A stretch of 64,000 nucleotides of DNA from Klebsormidium nitens (taxonomy: Eukaryota; Streptophyta; Klebsormidiophyceae; Klebsormidiales; Klebsormidiaceae): positions 1-64,000 of the forward strand of contig DF237069.1 of assembly GCA_000708835.1 (NCBI GenBank), in the 5' to 3' direction. The notes below the pieces were generated by a model. The model ran no database searches, was not told the DNA's origin, and saw only the letters and a program-made list of their open reading frames with translations. Shown here piece by piece: positions 41,498 through 56,400 of this stretch. Positions within the stretch are counted from its first letter, which is position 1. Every line of letters begins with the position of its first letter. The position numbers were made by a program, and so were the translations under genes.

Positions 41498-44400
41498 ATG
41501 TCAGGACTGAAGGTGCCAAGAACGGCGGTGGCACTGCTCCTGTTGGCGGGGCTGCTGAATATGTTGCCTGCGATCGGAGGTAGGTCAGATCGACATTCAC
41601 TCTCTTCGTACATATGGACCAACTTGTAGACTGCATCAGGACACTTCAGTGGCCAGGACAAGGTGCTATTACCCCCCGTCAGAACTTTGAGAGGTTGCAA
41701 GCGAGGAGCAGCTCTTAGGCCAGCATTGGCAGAATAACTGAGGTGCCCTTGGAATAACAGGCAGTGAGATGCAACGCTGTGTGGCCTCATAGTTGTCCTC
41801 ATCAACCACAGCTTTTGAGAAAGCTGTTCATCTTTAAGCTCTGAGTAAGGAAGTATGTTTTGTATTGCTCAGTGATCTTTTGTCAACTGATAGCAGGCCC
41901 TTTAAATGTGTCACCAAGTTGTTTTTGGAGCAGAGAGGCAAGTTCTTGGGTGTGCGCCTTTCCTGCTGGCAGAGACCAGGGAATAGAAAAAGAAGCTGAT
42001 GGCGCCTGGCCAAATTTTCTATGCGGAATTGACAAAATGGAACAGAAGGGAACATTGCTCAGGAGTGGGAAAAGTGGTCAGCATGGAGGCGGAGCTCTGC
42101 TGAGGTGGCATTTTTTGATGTCTCATGCACTGCCCCGACTCTTTGCAGCTGCACTTATCAGCAGCTACTGGCCGGCTGTTGGCTCTTACGCAGGTAAGAT
42201 AGCGCTCCTGTCAGAACCAATGCCACTTCAACATGTCGACATAGCAAGAAGCGTACATTTTTCGGTAGCTTTCAATGAGAAATCACACTTGATTGGAGAG
42301 GCACGGCTGTGGAAAGGCAAAGTTGTGGAAGATGAGCGTATTTAGCAAGTAGCAGACCATGCGATGTAGCATATCAGGATGACAAACATATTGAAGGGGT
42401 CCGGGAGTCAAGGATCAAAAGCTTGCATCGACTTTTATAAAGGCAAAGCCCCTCTGAACGATGCTCTTTTGATGAGCTTGACCTACAGGCGGATTGTGCG
42501 GTGGCAGCAACCTAAGCTTTGCGCAGAACTACCATAGAGAGCCTGACTTGAGGAAGCTCCATCTGTATCAACTCGTCCAAGCAGAGCTGGAAGGTAAAGA
42601 CCTCGGCACTGTCTAAGCTGCCTTATCTTTGCAGGTGGCACCCAGCTTTCTATCGTTCTCGAGAACCCTCTCAACGTCACGCAGACAAACGGCTGGGTGT
42701 ACTGCCGTTTTGGGTCAACGATTATCTTCAGCGCAGGCTACGACGCAAATGCAACTGCAGGCCCGACTGTCACGTTCCTTGCCCCAGCTTCTCTGAGCGG
42801 CAAGGCGGAGGTGGATGTGGCGTTCAGTGCGAATAGAACCACCTTCGAGATCTTTGGAAGATTCATCTACCACGGTGAGTGTTGGGGCCGGCTCCAATCC
42901 AGATTCTATTAGAATCCCGCATCACCGAGCTTGGACAAGCTTGCAGCGATCTCAATTATGCTGGCAGGTTAGCCCCTCGTGCATGGGTCTTTTCTGCGAG
43001 ATCAACACGCATTTTTTACAATCCAAGTTGTTATCAGCCGTCGGTAGAAAGACCTGTATTCTTTTGACCTGTAAGGAACTTCGAGTTGGTGGCTCTTGCT
43101 TTGATCCTTCACATGCACCAAAGAGAGCGAGCCAGTAACGGACAGTTTTCGTCACGGAGTACTTCCAACCGATTTTCACGAACTCTGGCAAAGCAGCGTC
43201 GTAGCTGATGCCAGGCAGGGGAAAACGACCATACTCTGCTTCGATCAAAATTCAAACTCTCCGTCTGTGCTTGAAGATACTGCGTCCCATTCGACAGATT
43301 CCCTGCTCCGCATCTTATCAACACGCAATCAGGATAGGGTAAAAAAAAGTAATGGTAAAGCTAGTCTTCCAGCATCTCAGCCCCTGCTTCATTCTTGCAG
43401 AGCCCCTGATGATCCAGTCGGTGGAGCCCGCGGCTGGGCCCGTCGCCGGTTATCACCACATTTACGTCACCCTGCGTAACCGGAACCCGCTGCCGAGCCA
43501 GCTCACCGGCAACGACATCAAGCTCCTGCTCGATCCCGCTTGTACCTTCCAGAACGTCACCGTGCCCGGGAGCTTCCACCGATCATCCGCGGACTTCCCC
43601 TGGGCCTATGTTCGCTGCAAGACCCCGCCTAGGACTGCGGGTCCGGTCAACTTGACCGTGTCCCTGAACGGCCAGGAGTGGTCGGTCCTGCCGGGAACGT
43701 ATACGTACGTAAACTCCAGCCAGCTGACGGTCGCGGCGATTGCAGAGTACCAGGGGGGCAACGACCCGGAGGCGTTTACGTCGTGGATTGACTCCCAAAC
43801 GGACTCCAACGGGACCGTCAGCCACTTCTACAACGCATTCTACGGCGTCGCTGAAAGTGAGAGTTCTTTGTCCAATGATCAAAGCAGCTTTCAATCTGCA
43901 GCCGCGTTTGGCACAAACTTTCTCTGGCAGGTTCTTTGCGGGTTGAATCAGACTCGGTCCTTCGATCGTTTGCAAAGCTCGGTGGAAGTTCGCAGGCGTT
44001 GCGGTCCGATCTCTGCTTCGACAGTGCCTATCAATCTGTTCGGGGCTCCTTCAGTTCGTGCCCGCCAACTCTCGGACTGGAACAGTATCAAGAGGGCGTG
44101 TGACGGAAAGGAACGAAGTGTTGGAGCGCACAGGACAACCAGTCTGTTCGGTTTCTGGTCCTTTGTAGTTCACGACACAGGAAGGAAGTAAGCAAGCGAT
44201 GACTGAACGTCGCGTCTTAAGTCTTCCAGAGTGAAGGATAACAATATGAACGATTTTGAAGAGGTGAGAGAAAAGCTCTGGTGAATGAATTAAAGCTGCC
44301 CAAACGTTGTTTGACGATTCCAGTTTGTGCGACTGCTCCGGCTTTGCAAAAGAGAGAGTTCCGTTTAAGGTCATTTTCAAATGTAAAAATACACTACTCT

Positions 44401-47400
44401 TTCAATCTGATGCTGCACGTCGTGAAACACCTGTCGTAGGTCTTTGACTACTCTCAAAATCCTTCCTTGTGAAGCCCTTTGTAAGCTTCTTTTTGATGGC
44501 TACAATAGTCCTTTATCAAGTGCGATCTGATGAGCAGACCGAGATATGCATTCTAAAGTTGCAGCTGAAAACGATGACCAAAAGGTAGGAGGTCCCTTTA
44601 CCAGTTCTGATCAAGTTGCACCTGGTCAAAGCATTTGCAGGGTCTGAAGACGTATCATCGAGCTGACGAGGTTTCCAAAGCACTCATGAATTTCTGTATG
44701 CTGTATCTTCAGACCAAGGATCGGGCTATTTGTACAATGAGACGGTGCAGACGCCTACAAAGTTCTACTACTACGACCCTTTGGCTGGGCCGAGTAAGTG
44801 ACGCGACCCTGCTCGAACTGTTTAGGTTGCGTCCCATTTGATAAGTAACGGCTCCAGCCAAAGCTCGGTTTTCTTGTCTTTACCAGACATCAATCGACTC
44901 GACGTTTGCATCTATGCTTTAGGTTGAGCCTTTGGTGTTTTGCAGCAACCTGTCGTCGTGACTCGCGAAGGAGGCAGACATGGTTGCTCAGGCGTCTCGA
45001 TTTTGTTTGCTTCATGCACAGACGTATGCTTATCCAGATTGCGAACCCGCCCTGTAGAGGTGTTTCACAGCTTGGTGATCAGAGACTTTCGCGCTCGCAA
45101 GACTCGGAAACATCTGATCGTTGTGCGCTTCTCGGGGCGGTCAGCGCCAGCGACGGGATCCTCACTCAAGTCTTTCGCGTCGACAATCTCACATCCAAAT
45201 TTGAGGCGAAGCGAACGCTGCTGCAACGTCGTCGCCAGCTCTGACAGAACCTCAAAACTCACTAGAAGCCTAGCCGTACCGTCGTTGTTGCTTCTTCTGT
45301 TTCTGCTCTAAATCGCTACTTGCATTTGGTTGGGTTCTCGACCTTGGCTCGTCTTGCATCTCTCACTCGCGCTTAGCTTTGATTTTTGCAGTGCCTCAAT
45401 ACCCCCCCCCTGTCCCTATCGTGGACGTCTACGTGCAGTCCGTCTCTAACACCTTCGCGCTGGTAGGACAGAACCCTACCATCACCGTGATGATCTCCTA
45501 CCAGGTCCCCTTCCCAAGCGGCCAGGGAATAGAAGTAAAGCCCTTTATGTGCAGCTTCGGCCAATACAAACAGTTGGCATCTTTTGTAGAGTACTACCCA
45601 AGCCAAGCGCGCGTGTCTTGTCTGGTCCCCCTCAAAGGAACGCCACAGACGGTGCCCTTCAGGTTGAGCCTCGACGGGAACAACTTCACGTCAGCGAGCT
45701 TTGACTTCACCTACTATGGTAGGTCAAGTAAAACGCAAGTCGACGCGAAGTGTAGGTCATCAAGAACATCCATCAAACAATGTTGGTTTGCCATCTGTTA
45801 GGGTAATCAGATACATTATCTTTTGGATCTGCTGATCAAATGGTGTGCAACGTCAAATCAGCGATTATTGACCAGGTTTTTAAGAATGGAAGCGGCGCTG
45901 ATGTCACTCGAAGTTCCCGGGATCCCGGTTGCACTGGTGACACGCTTGCCTAACCTCGGAGGTCATGATTCTTAGATACGCGGTAGCCAGAATTTCTGCA
46001 AATGCAGGGTTAACGGCATTCAAGAGCTGACACGCTATATACCAGCAGCTACCTCCTTGATCGGTGGCTCCGAAGTTGCTCCACATTCTTTGGATCCTGA
46101 GTGCCTCAAAAGTCAGTGCACGATAAGTGCATATCAAACAGCCAGATTGGCAGAAGGATAAACATTTTGGCTGCACCAAGCTGGTATTTGCCTCCTCCTC
46201 GCAGCATTCTTTTACACTTTTGTTTCGACCATTGTCCAAGTGGGTGCTGGAGCTACAATTCCATCATCAGCTCATTCAGAATCTTTCCAGCTCACTTCTT
46301 TGTGGTGTCCTCTTCTGTCGAGTTGATTCGAACGCCGCCAATTGCCTCCGAGCGTCCAATCTACCCAATGATGAGCGAAAAGCTCCTGATCTCAATCCTT
46401 TCCCATCAGAACCAGGTGTTTAAACTCTATAACAGCAGAAGCGACCGCTACAGGTTCTTGTGAGTCCGACAATCCCCCACTCAATAGATTTTGCAGTTAC
46501 GTGCGTCTCGATCCAGATCCCAGAACATCTCTTGCAGGCATGCCTCAAACGCCGAGAGTGGTCAACGCCCCCACCGTCATCAACTCCTTCCAGAGCTTCG
46601 AGGCCATCATCCCCTTCACCACCAGCATCTTCCCCGCCAATTTCACCGCCTTCGACCAGCTGGCCAATCGGGCCAGGTGCATCATGGACCAAGTCGGCTG
46701 GCCCGCTGCAGTCTTCCCTCCGGACCAGAACTACACGTTCGGCTCCGTGCGCTGCGTGATCTACCCTACCGGGTTCCTCGTGATCTACCCTGAGGTTCCA
46801 AGGCCCTCACCTTCACCCTCGACGGGTTTTCGCCGCCAATCCAAGTGCAACAGCTGAACTTTCAGGCTCCTGCGCCGGGCGCAAACGCTTCTGCCCCGAT
46901 TCCTAGCCCTGACCTTGGGCTCTGGTACCCCGGGGTTGGCTATCTGTTCGCTACCCGCGCTCCCCCCCAATTGGCCGTCACCGCGCCCTACAATCCAGCC
47001 TTCCGCCTCCAGTACCGGACGGATAACACGAGCATGGGCGCCTACTTGGGGAACCTTACTCTCGCGGGGGGCACCATAACGCCCGACGTCAACAGCACCA
47101 CGTTCGCTTACAAGGCAACCGGCAACAACCAGTCGACCCTGGCGTTCTCGTTCGGCGCCTCCGCTGACCGGCCGGGGGCCACCATCGCAAGCTTCACGCA
47201 AGACTCCATCAAAGACAACGTCGGCGTTGTGAGCACCTCCAGCGACGCCACTCCCGTGTACAGCCTCAGCGCCAACCTGTGGTACGGGCCGCGCGACCTC
47301 AAGTTCCACGTCGTAGCACCGAACGGCGTCGTCATGCGGAAATACACGCTCACGGCGTCCTCCTCCGTCCTCCCGGTGGCCACGTCGATCTCCGTCAGGG

Positions 47401-50400
47401 CGGTTCCAGAAGTGGGAAATTACTGGGTACCCACGCTGACGCCGGCCTTCGCGTCCAACGTCTACGACTACAGCTTGACGGTGGACGTGGCAACGGTGAA
47501 TCTCCATTTCGAAGTCAGGACCAACATTCCGGACAGAGGGGCCTATTTCGTCGCGTCGCCGGCCGCCGTGAACGCCAGCGGGATGCCCCCGCTGTACCCC
47601 ACCAGCCCGGGCTCAATGGTCACCCTGCAGGCGCCGCCCGGTTACACGCCGCTGCCCATGTGCGCCAACCTCTCCACGTCAGTCCCGGTTCCAGCTGCCG
47701 GCCCGGGGACTCTTTGCGACGCGTGCTTCCCAACTCCACGCAACTGGAAGTCAAGCTACGGCTACGACATTATTACCAACGTCCCACTCACGTGCGCCGG
47801 CACCAGCCACTTCTACGTCTGGACGACCGTAGACGGCAACAACACGGTGGTGACCTACAACTTCCACGTCTTTCGGAAGCCGCCCTCTGGACCCCCCGGG
47901 ATTGCCAACCTCACCGTGCTCTCTGGCGGGTATAACCTTTTGGGACCGGTCTGGATCCCTTTCAAATCCATGTTCGCGTACTCAATGAAAGCCTATTCGG
48001 CTTACCAGCCGATAGTCCTGGGCATTCAGCCTAACATCTCAACCTCCAGCATCACCATCGTGCAGAGCCCGGTGACCCTAGTGACTAAATTACCTTCAGT
48101 TCGACCCCCCGATCTGACGATTCTTCTGGTGAGTTGGGACGGGGTTAGAACCACAGGTTACATCCTGACGATTGTTGTCCCAGGCGCAATGCTTGCGCAG
48201 GTTTTCATCTCGTCATGGGCGCAGAACGCGAGCGCCCCCTACGGCCTGAGGTCCTGGCCGGTGTCGCCTCCCTTTCTAGGCTGGAAGGACAAATTGGGCA
48301 ATTGGGACCAAGTCAGCAACGTCACTATTGGCGACTCCAGCCCTTACGTCATCGCCACTCTCTTCGTGTGGGACGCCTCTACCGTGGTCTCTCCCCACAA
48401 ATACGCCTGCTTTAGCGGCTGCTCATACCTGCCGGTATCCGACTCGCGCTACACATCCGCCGCTCTCCCACTCAGCAACAGCACCCTGATGCCAAACAAC
48501 ACCGTGCCTGCCAACGGCTGGGTCTCTCGGATGACCGTTTGGGCTGTGAACCTTGCTTTCGGGTATCAAGGAGTGGTCTTTAATTCGCTGGACTCCACTT
48601 TCGGGTGGGGCGCTGATTACGGCTTGAACCTGTACCGTCCGAGCCCGGCGCCCAAGGACGCCTCCATCACCCGGTTCCTGATGCAGAGCACGGACGGCAG
48701 CATGACCTTCGCGGATCCCCCGTTGATCTCCGGGACTTTCGACTACGCGATCAATGTTCCGCTCAGCCTTTCGACGACTGTCTGCTTCGGCGTCCTTACG
48801 GCGGACCCTGCCATCGTAACCCCGCTTGGGGGATCCATCAGTCTGACGATCAACTGGATGCTTCGGAACCCCAGCCAATGGAGCTCTTACAGCTTCACCC
48901 CTTCCACGGCCACATTGAACTTGCTCAGCTACGACCTCCAGTCTCAAGACGACCCGATGCTCCGGTACTGGAAGTGGACGTACCCGTTTGAGAGAACCCC
49001 GGGGGCCCCAAGCCGACTGAACGTGACCCTGAAGGTGCAATCAACCGGGGCCGCGACCAGCAACTACACGTTCACGGTGGAAAGGCCCAAGAGCAGCGAT
49101 GCCTCCGTCAGCCAGTTCGGGTACTACCTTGCGAATGGCCAGCCCGTCCCGCTCAACTTCCAATCCTTCACCACCAACGGAAACCAGAGGGTGAGCGCTC
49201 GCCCTTCCGTTCTGTCAGCAGTACTGTTTTACAATTTGGAATACGGTTGCTGGACGGATGGGCCATTTGCAAAACGAATTCAAGGTCCGAGTTGGCCTCA
49301 CGCTTGTCCAGATGCTACCGTTCTACAATCGAAGCTTGTGAAAACATGTTGACCACAAGTCTTTGACTTTATGAAAGTTGCGCTCGCTTTTCTACCAAGC
49401 ACTTAACATCCTCTTGTTCGAGAGCTATCAATCACAGCAACGATTACTTTTCAGCGTAGTCCTTTCAGTAACAAAAAGTACGGTAATTTTCATGTCAACC
49501 TGAGCTGCACGTCTTTGTTTCCCAAGTCATAGTTTACATATTGCTTATTTTGGTTGCAGATGAATCAGAAGCGTGAATGCTTAAATCACCTGTAAATTCC
49601 GCTCCGCTGCTTAATTTGATGATTGTCACAAGTGTCAGGAGCTGGGTCTGACCGTCATTTCCATGCCGCTTATGCAGATGTACACCCTAACTTTAAGCAA
49701 GGGCATCACCGCGGTCGGCCTCTATGCGGTGCCAACCGACCTCATGACGACATTCACCATGGTGACCGGGGCTTCCTTTACGCCGAACTCGCCGAACCCC
49801 AGCCTGACCGCCCCAGGTTACTGGTGCAACTTCGCCGCCTCGTACCGGCTCGCAGTGCCGGGAGCGTCCACTCTGTTCATCATAACCGCCACTGCTGAGG
49901 ACGGCGTCACCCGGCAGGTATTCCTCATCGCCGTCATCCAGGACTTCAGCCATGACGCCACCCTGAGCTCGATGCAAGTCTCCGTCCAGGGGAAGAAGGG
50001 CTTTAGCCCCGGGTACTTGTATTCTTACGCAGCGACCGCCGCTTGGGCTCCCAATTCCCTGAGCATCGCGGTGAGCGGCGTGACGGGCGGGGCGCTGAAA
50101 GCGAATTTCACCGGGGCGAACACAACCGATGCGGACGCCACCGTGGTTTACTCTGCGGACGGAGTGTCCTGGTCGCCGGCGCCCTTCGCGATGCCCCTCG
50201 TCGCCGGGACGACCAACCGCTTCTCGGTGCGCGTCACCGCGCAAGACGGGAGGGCGACCAACCAGTACGCGGGCACCATGGCGGTGCCCCTGGATGCGAC
50301 CTCCCTGGCGAACCTCACCGTCTCGGTCGGCTTCCTCCGCCCGCCGTTCGCGAGCAACGTCTACGAGTACGCCGTGAGGGTCCCAAGCAACGTGTTCCGA

Positions 50401-53400
50401 ATCAACATCAGTGCGACGCCCGTCGTAAACACGTCGACCGTTTTTTCCGGGTGGTCTCTTACGGGACTCAGCACCGGCGTGACGCCGGTCACTCTCACAG
50501 TCCAGGCCGCGACCGGGACAGCGCAGGCTGGTGCGACAATGGAGTACAAACTGATCCAGGACTACGTCCCCCCCTCCGACATGATGCCCTACGTGCTGGC
50601 GTCCGCCACCCAGGCGGACATGAACTACCAGGCTGCCCCCGGGGGCCCGACTGCCGCCAGCCTCAACCTCGGGGGGCTCGTCACGAACGCCGGGCAGCAG
50701 ATGTCGGTACAAATGGCTGTTGACTGTCCCAAGTACGAGGCCGATTTTGGAACCGCAGGGGGCGCGAGCTGCGCGGGCTTCGCACACCTCACGCTGGTGC
50801 AACTGAACTTTATTCCCCTACCGGCCAACGTCACTGTCATCAACACCGGCGCATCGGGTCTGCTCGCTGCCGGAGTGCTCACCTACAACGTGACGCAGCC
50901 GGTCGGGACGTACGTCGTGGCGATCACCGCAAAAGGCTCCGGAACGATCAGAGCTCCACTAACTCAGGTGAGGAGGACCTCTCAAGGGCTGCGTATTGGT
51001 ACCGCTCGCACACCCCAATACCGCAGAGCTTGAACCCCTGCACGTGCCTGCGTGCAACAGGGCAGGCGTGCCTTTACTATTCTTGTTCCGCTTGCAAAGA
51101 GATCCGTCTCTCGAAGATCCCTCAAAGCTCTGGTGCTGACAGCACTTTGTCCAGCTGCGCCCGAGAAACGGAGCGTTATTTCCCTTCTGTCCTGTTGGTT
51201 CTTCCCCTTCATCTGTTCTGGTTGGGGCTCCCTCCTTGTCAGAAACGGAAAATCCTTCATCTGCATGGGCAGCATGTGCTAATGATGTAGAACATGTAGT
51301 CGAAGACCGTACTGATTTGTGGTTCAAAGATTGGCCGTGCGCAAATTCACTAAGCTTAAGCCTCGGATTCCGCTTGTTCACTGTGCAAGGTCTCAACTCA
51401 GAACTCTGCTGTTCCAGGCTGCGTTTCAATCTCGAAAGTTGAGCGTTATTCCTGTTGTCACCGTCGAGCAGCGCCAAAAGCTTCCAGCTCAAACAGGATC
51501 TCACTGCTTTTCCTCCTTCTCTTCTCCCCTGCAGACGGTGATGGTGGTACCCGCTATCGATATGAGCCCGGTCAGAAGCGTGCTGGCGTTGTGGATTGCC
51601 TCGATCGACGCCTCCGGGGTCGTCAAAGCGGCCTTCACTCCGGTCGATACCTGTGAGCCTACTAACATTTGACCAGATCTTTGGTCTTACTGGAACGGGT
51701 ATTCATAACAGGACGTATTGCAGAAAACTGCGAGCCCCATAAATGGCCACACGGCGCTTCCCATCGGCTCATACTGAGGATCTCGTTATGCGGTTGCGCC
51801 TTTGACAGGCTCCTTGATTTGAAAGCTACATTCTCCAGCGGCACTTTCTGTTTGTTGTGATTTTTTGCAAGGTTCTGACTGCCCCAATTCTTTTTATTAC
51901 AGACGGCAACAAGCAGACGACCGTTCCATTCTCCGTGGTCGCCTGCCCGCTTTCCGAAACCTCCAACTCGACCTTCTGCCCGGTTACGAATCTGACGGTA
52001 AACGCCACCTGGAACAGCCAGTTACTCGCGTACGACCTGAATTACGTCACACACCTGGTCGGCACTTACCGGTTGGTTGTGTTCGACTATAACGGGGCAC
52101 GTGTCATGGACGGACTTCAAACCGTGGGCCTCGCCACGAGCACGCTCAACGACGCAAACATGTCCTCTGCGGTTATGCAAGGTATCGATGCGTCTTCTGG
52201 TACTCCAAAACTCAGGTGAGAACCAGATTTCTGCATCTCGAATATAGAAGCACTTAGAACCTTGCCCGCGGGCTTGCCCGTCCTTTTCATGAATTCTATT
52301 TTCGCTTTGACGCACTTCCGTAAGTTTTGGATCTTCAAGAAGGTCGTTCCCCGACAGTGAATCAGCATTGACACTGTCGAAGTCATCTGCGAGCTTCATT
52401 GAATGAAGCTTGCCGAATGCCTGTGCTTCAATGTATTCCCTTCAAGAGCAGCACACCTGACGGATATGAATGTTCTTGCTGAATTTTGAAAAGTACTCTT
52501 ATTTCGCACCATGAAAGACCTTGTCTGTCATTGTGATTGGCTTCTCCTTTGACCTGATTGGTTGATGGGTCATTTTCCTCAACTCAACTTAGAATTGAGA
52601 GCTTCTCTTGTTGCTTCATCGAAACGTGCGAAGTACTGTCCGTTTGATACTCGGTAGTCCCGTATGCAATGCAGTCTGGAATCGACGCGGCTTCAGATAG
52701 GCAATCACTGACTGGCTGACTTTCCGTACTTGTTTTCAAAAGCACTTAGGTGCTTTTGTTTAGACAAGCTTCTTTCTAGACTCAAAAGACAAGCGGACGA
52801 CTTTGCACAGCACGCTTCACAGCTTTCATCAACCAGCTGCGATGACCACACTACACAAAATTAAGCTTCACAAAACCTTTTCGAAGGCCTCAACCGCCAC
52901 CTTTTTGTCCTCTGCAGCGTTTACGTGATTCCCCGAGACAAGTACGGGAATGCCATCCAAGTCTCCAATGACATGTTCAGCCTGGCCCTCGCGTTCACTC
53001 CGGCAACCGGGACTCTTCTCAACGCAAACGTCGTGGCCGCCAGCTACACCTCCGTACCTGGTGCTCCTAGCGTGTTCGCTCTGCTCGCGTCCGTATGGAT
53101 GCTGAAGCCCGGGGGCAGCTACCAGGCCTCGGTCCTGGCCCACGGAGTACCGCTGAACGCGTCCCTGCCCTTTACGCTCGCCGCCGCAATCAACGCAAAG
53201 TCCGTCACGGACTGGTCGCAGCTTACGGCCGCGGGGGGGAATGTCAGTGCCGGCACGCCGTTCTCGTACTCGGTGCAAGGCCGCAACGCGGGCGGCGTTG
53301 CTCTGACGTTTGGGGGGGAGACCGGCTCAATCGCTGTTTACCTATGCTCGCTGCTCAAGAGGACCAACACCACCAACGCCTGCCCCTCGTACCTGCCGTT

Positions 53401-56400
53401 CGCGTCGGTTCCCCTCGACTACAGCAACGGCAACTACCTCATCACGGTCACAGCGCCCCCCGATGCCGCCACGTACCAGGTGCAGACAAAGATAGTCGGC
53501 CAGCCTCTCGTGGAGCCCGTCAAAAGTCTGGTTGTCGTTCCCCCTCCGCCGCCCCCCACCCCTGCGCCCACCCCTGTTGGCCAGTACAACATCACCGGGT
53601 TCGGTCTGTTCAGACTGCTCAACCGGACGGTGACCCCTACCGTCTACAACCAGAGCTTCAGCTTCTCTGACTACAACAGCACCCTCAAGCCCGGCCTCGC
53701 GTTCCTGTTCCTGCTGTCTCCGGGGAACGGCGCGCAGACCTCCATTCCGCCCGTGGCGTTCCGGTCCGTTCCGGGGGCCTTCCCCGGGGGCTACACCGTG
53801 AGCCTCGCCACGAGCTATGGCGGGCAGTACAACCTGTCGGTGTACCTGTGCGGCCAGCCCACGTGCTATGACGTCATCTCGGCGGACAACCAGACGCAGG
53901 CGTCCGCGCGGTCGATCCTGGACCTCACGGAAGCCTTCCCCGTGGGGGCGATCAGTGCTTTTGCCACCAAAACCGAATGGTCCTTCAGCATCCTGGCCAA
54001 CGCGCTCAGTAGTGTTAAGATCACGGCGAAGGATGCGAACGCCGTGATCAGAGGGCAGGCGCGCGACGCGAGCCGTTTCAAAGTGACTGCTGACCGCGCG
54101 ATCGTCGCGGGGACCGTGGTGGACAATTTCGATGGGTCATACGCGGCGCAATTCGTGCCCACAATGGTGGGGCAATACGTCGTGACCGTCTCACTGGTGA
54201 GCGAACGAGATTCTTTTGACTCTCCTCACTCTGCCAGCGCATCTCGGTAGAGCTATCATCGCCGACCCGTTTTGCTCGTTTACAAATCTGCTTTGACGAG
54301 CGGTGAATTAAAGCGAGGGTAAAATGGACTTCGGCTAGAAATCGATGGATCAACTTACACTGAAAGAAGTTCGGAAAGCAGAGTCAATATCCATGCTATT
54401 TGCCTTTTAGCGTTTGGGGCTTATGAAAGAATGGAGTTCTGCCTTGCAAGCCCTGGCCCAATGGCTTTGCGTTTTGTCTGCTCTGTTTTCTTGTTAAGCG
54501 ACTTTTCAAGGCTGTGCTATCGAGCAGAGAATCTAACAATAGTGCGCAACGAGTCTGTCAGAAAGTCGGAAGCTTCTTTCTCCCACATCCACCGGTGCCA
54601 ACACGGCTCGACTCTACTAGTCTTTCAACACCGTACTGTATCCATGGCAGTCTCTTTCACCTGCAGGACAACACGGCCTTCTCAAGCGGCACCATCGACG
54701 TCGCCGCCAACCCCGCTGACGCCAGCAGCCTTGTCTTGGGGAACCCGGGCATGATCATCGTCGGACAGCCCGTCCCTTTCGTGATCGCTCCCCGTTTCAC
54801 CAACTACACCACGGTCAACCCGTTCGCCCTGAGCTACATTCAGCTGGACTCGACGGGGACTACAGTCCTCACGAGCGGCCCGATCAGCCCCAACCCGTGC
54901 ACAGACGTGACGTCACGCCAAGGGACCCCCGGTGCTGGTTCAACTTCAACTTGACTGTGGCGGGGCCGTACAACGTGTCCGCCGCGATCGGCTCCGCCCA
55001 GGTCGGCGGCAGCCCGGCGAGATTTGTCCTGGCACCGGAAGCGCCGTCTTACCTCCTGTCCCCCGTCACGCTCCAAAACGGGCCGGTCACCGCGGGCGCG
55101 CGCGCGGTCTTCTCCGCCAGCTTGAGGGACCGGTACGGAAACCCGGCCCGGGCGACCCTCTCGGCTTTCATTGTGGCCGCGGGGGGGTCATCAAAGAGCG
55201 TCACCGTTGTGCCCAACGAGCCCGTTCCGTCGCCGCTCTCGTTCCTTCCGGCGACCTCCTTTGACGTTGCCACCCGCTTCACGGTCACGAGCGAGCCTCT
55301 GACTGCCCGGGGCACGTACACCGCCTCCTTCATGGCCAAGTCGGACGCGCCGGCCATGCCGGTCGGGCTGAATACGACAAGATTCACGGTACTTCCGGGG
55401 GGCCCCGACCCGACCAACACCGCCAAAGCGCTCACCGGAACCGCGTTGCAGGACGGAACAGTGGGCACGCTGCTCTCACTCTCGGTGCCGCTCTACGACG
55501 CGTACCAGAACGCTCTAACCCCGAGCGACGCCCCGGGCGTGGCGGTCGGGTTAACGCTCCGGTTAGCGGGTGACGAGAAGGTGAACCAACTGCTGACGTG
55601 GAGCGCGAACGGGACGCATTTGCTGACGGCGCCGTTTAACGTGACGACGGCGGGGCAGTATGAGGTGGCGGTGAGCATGGGGCCCAACAGCGGCAGCCTT
55701 AGCAGCATCTACAGCAAAACAGTCAACATGGCGGCGGGCCCCTATGTTTTGGACAACTCGCTGGTCGCCGGGATGGGCAGTACGACGGCAGGGGTGGCCG
55801 GGACCTTCACGGTACAGCTGCGGTGAGTGCGCGTGGGCCGGTGAAAGCGCCGGCAATCTGCGCCTTGCCTTTTGCTCTGCTTCTCGTTCATAGGTGTCGC
55901 TAGCATGCCGCTGCAGTACTGCTAGATGTTTTGCGCGATGCAGAGGAAGACGCAGGATCAGGGTTCTAATAAAAGTTGATGAGGATGGTATTAAAGGTTT
56001 GATCAAGCGTCGTCTGTTCTTGGTTGTGTACTCGGCTGGTTGCAAGCAAGGATGAGTGCGCGGAATCTATTCCCTCTGATGCTGCGTAGGAAACAGTACA
56101 GACGTGCTGGTCGCTCAAGTGGGCAGTCAATGAATAGTTGGCAATCTAGCCAAAGTCCGTTGAATTCATTGGCTCTGAGCACCAAAGACATTCATGGCCT
56201 TCATCTTGGTGAGAAGTCAAGCAGAAACAAAGGCGCGTTTTTTATCAGCTTTATTCTGTGACGTTTGTTTCTGCTCTAGGACTTAAGTTCGATTCAAGGA
56301 TCATTGCTGACAAGCAGGCTGTTTCTTGACCAAGGCTAAACTTGTTGCTCCATTAATTCTTGCCATTGCAGTCATCCCCAGTCGCATCTGCTTCCCTTTT

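Noticed and set aside
46318-46335. Possible tRNA B-box on the minus strand
   Set aside because: GTTCGAATC is present but there is no A-box or cloverleaf at the right distance.
49693-50802. 369-residue minus-strand open frame
   Set aside because: It lies opposite exon 9 of the giant gene; the plus-strand frame has recognisable beta-sandwich repeats and good splice borders, so this is a GC-rich shadow.
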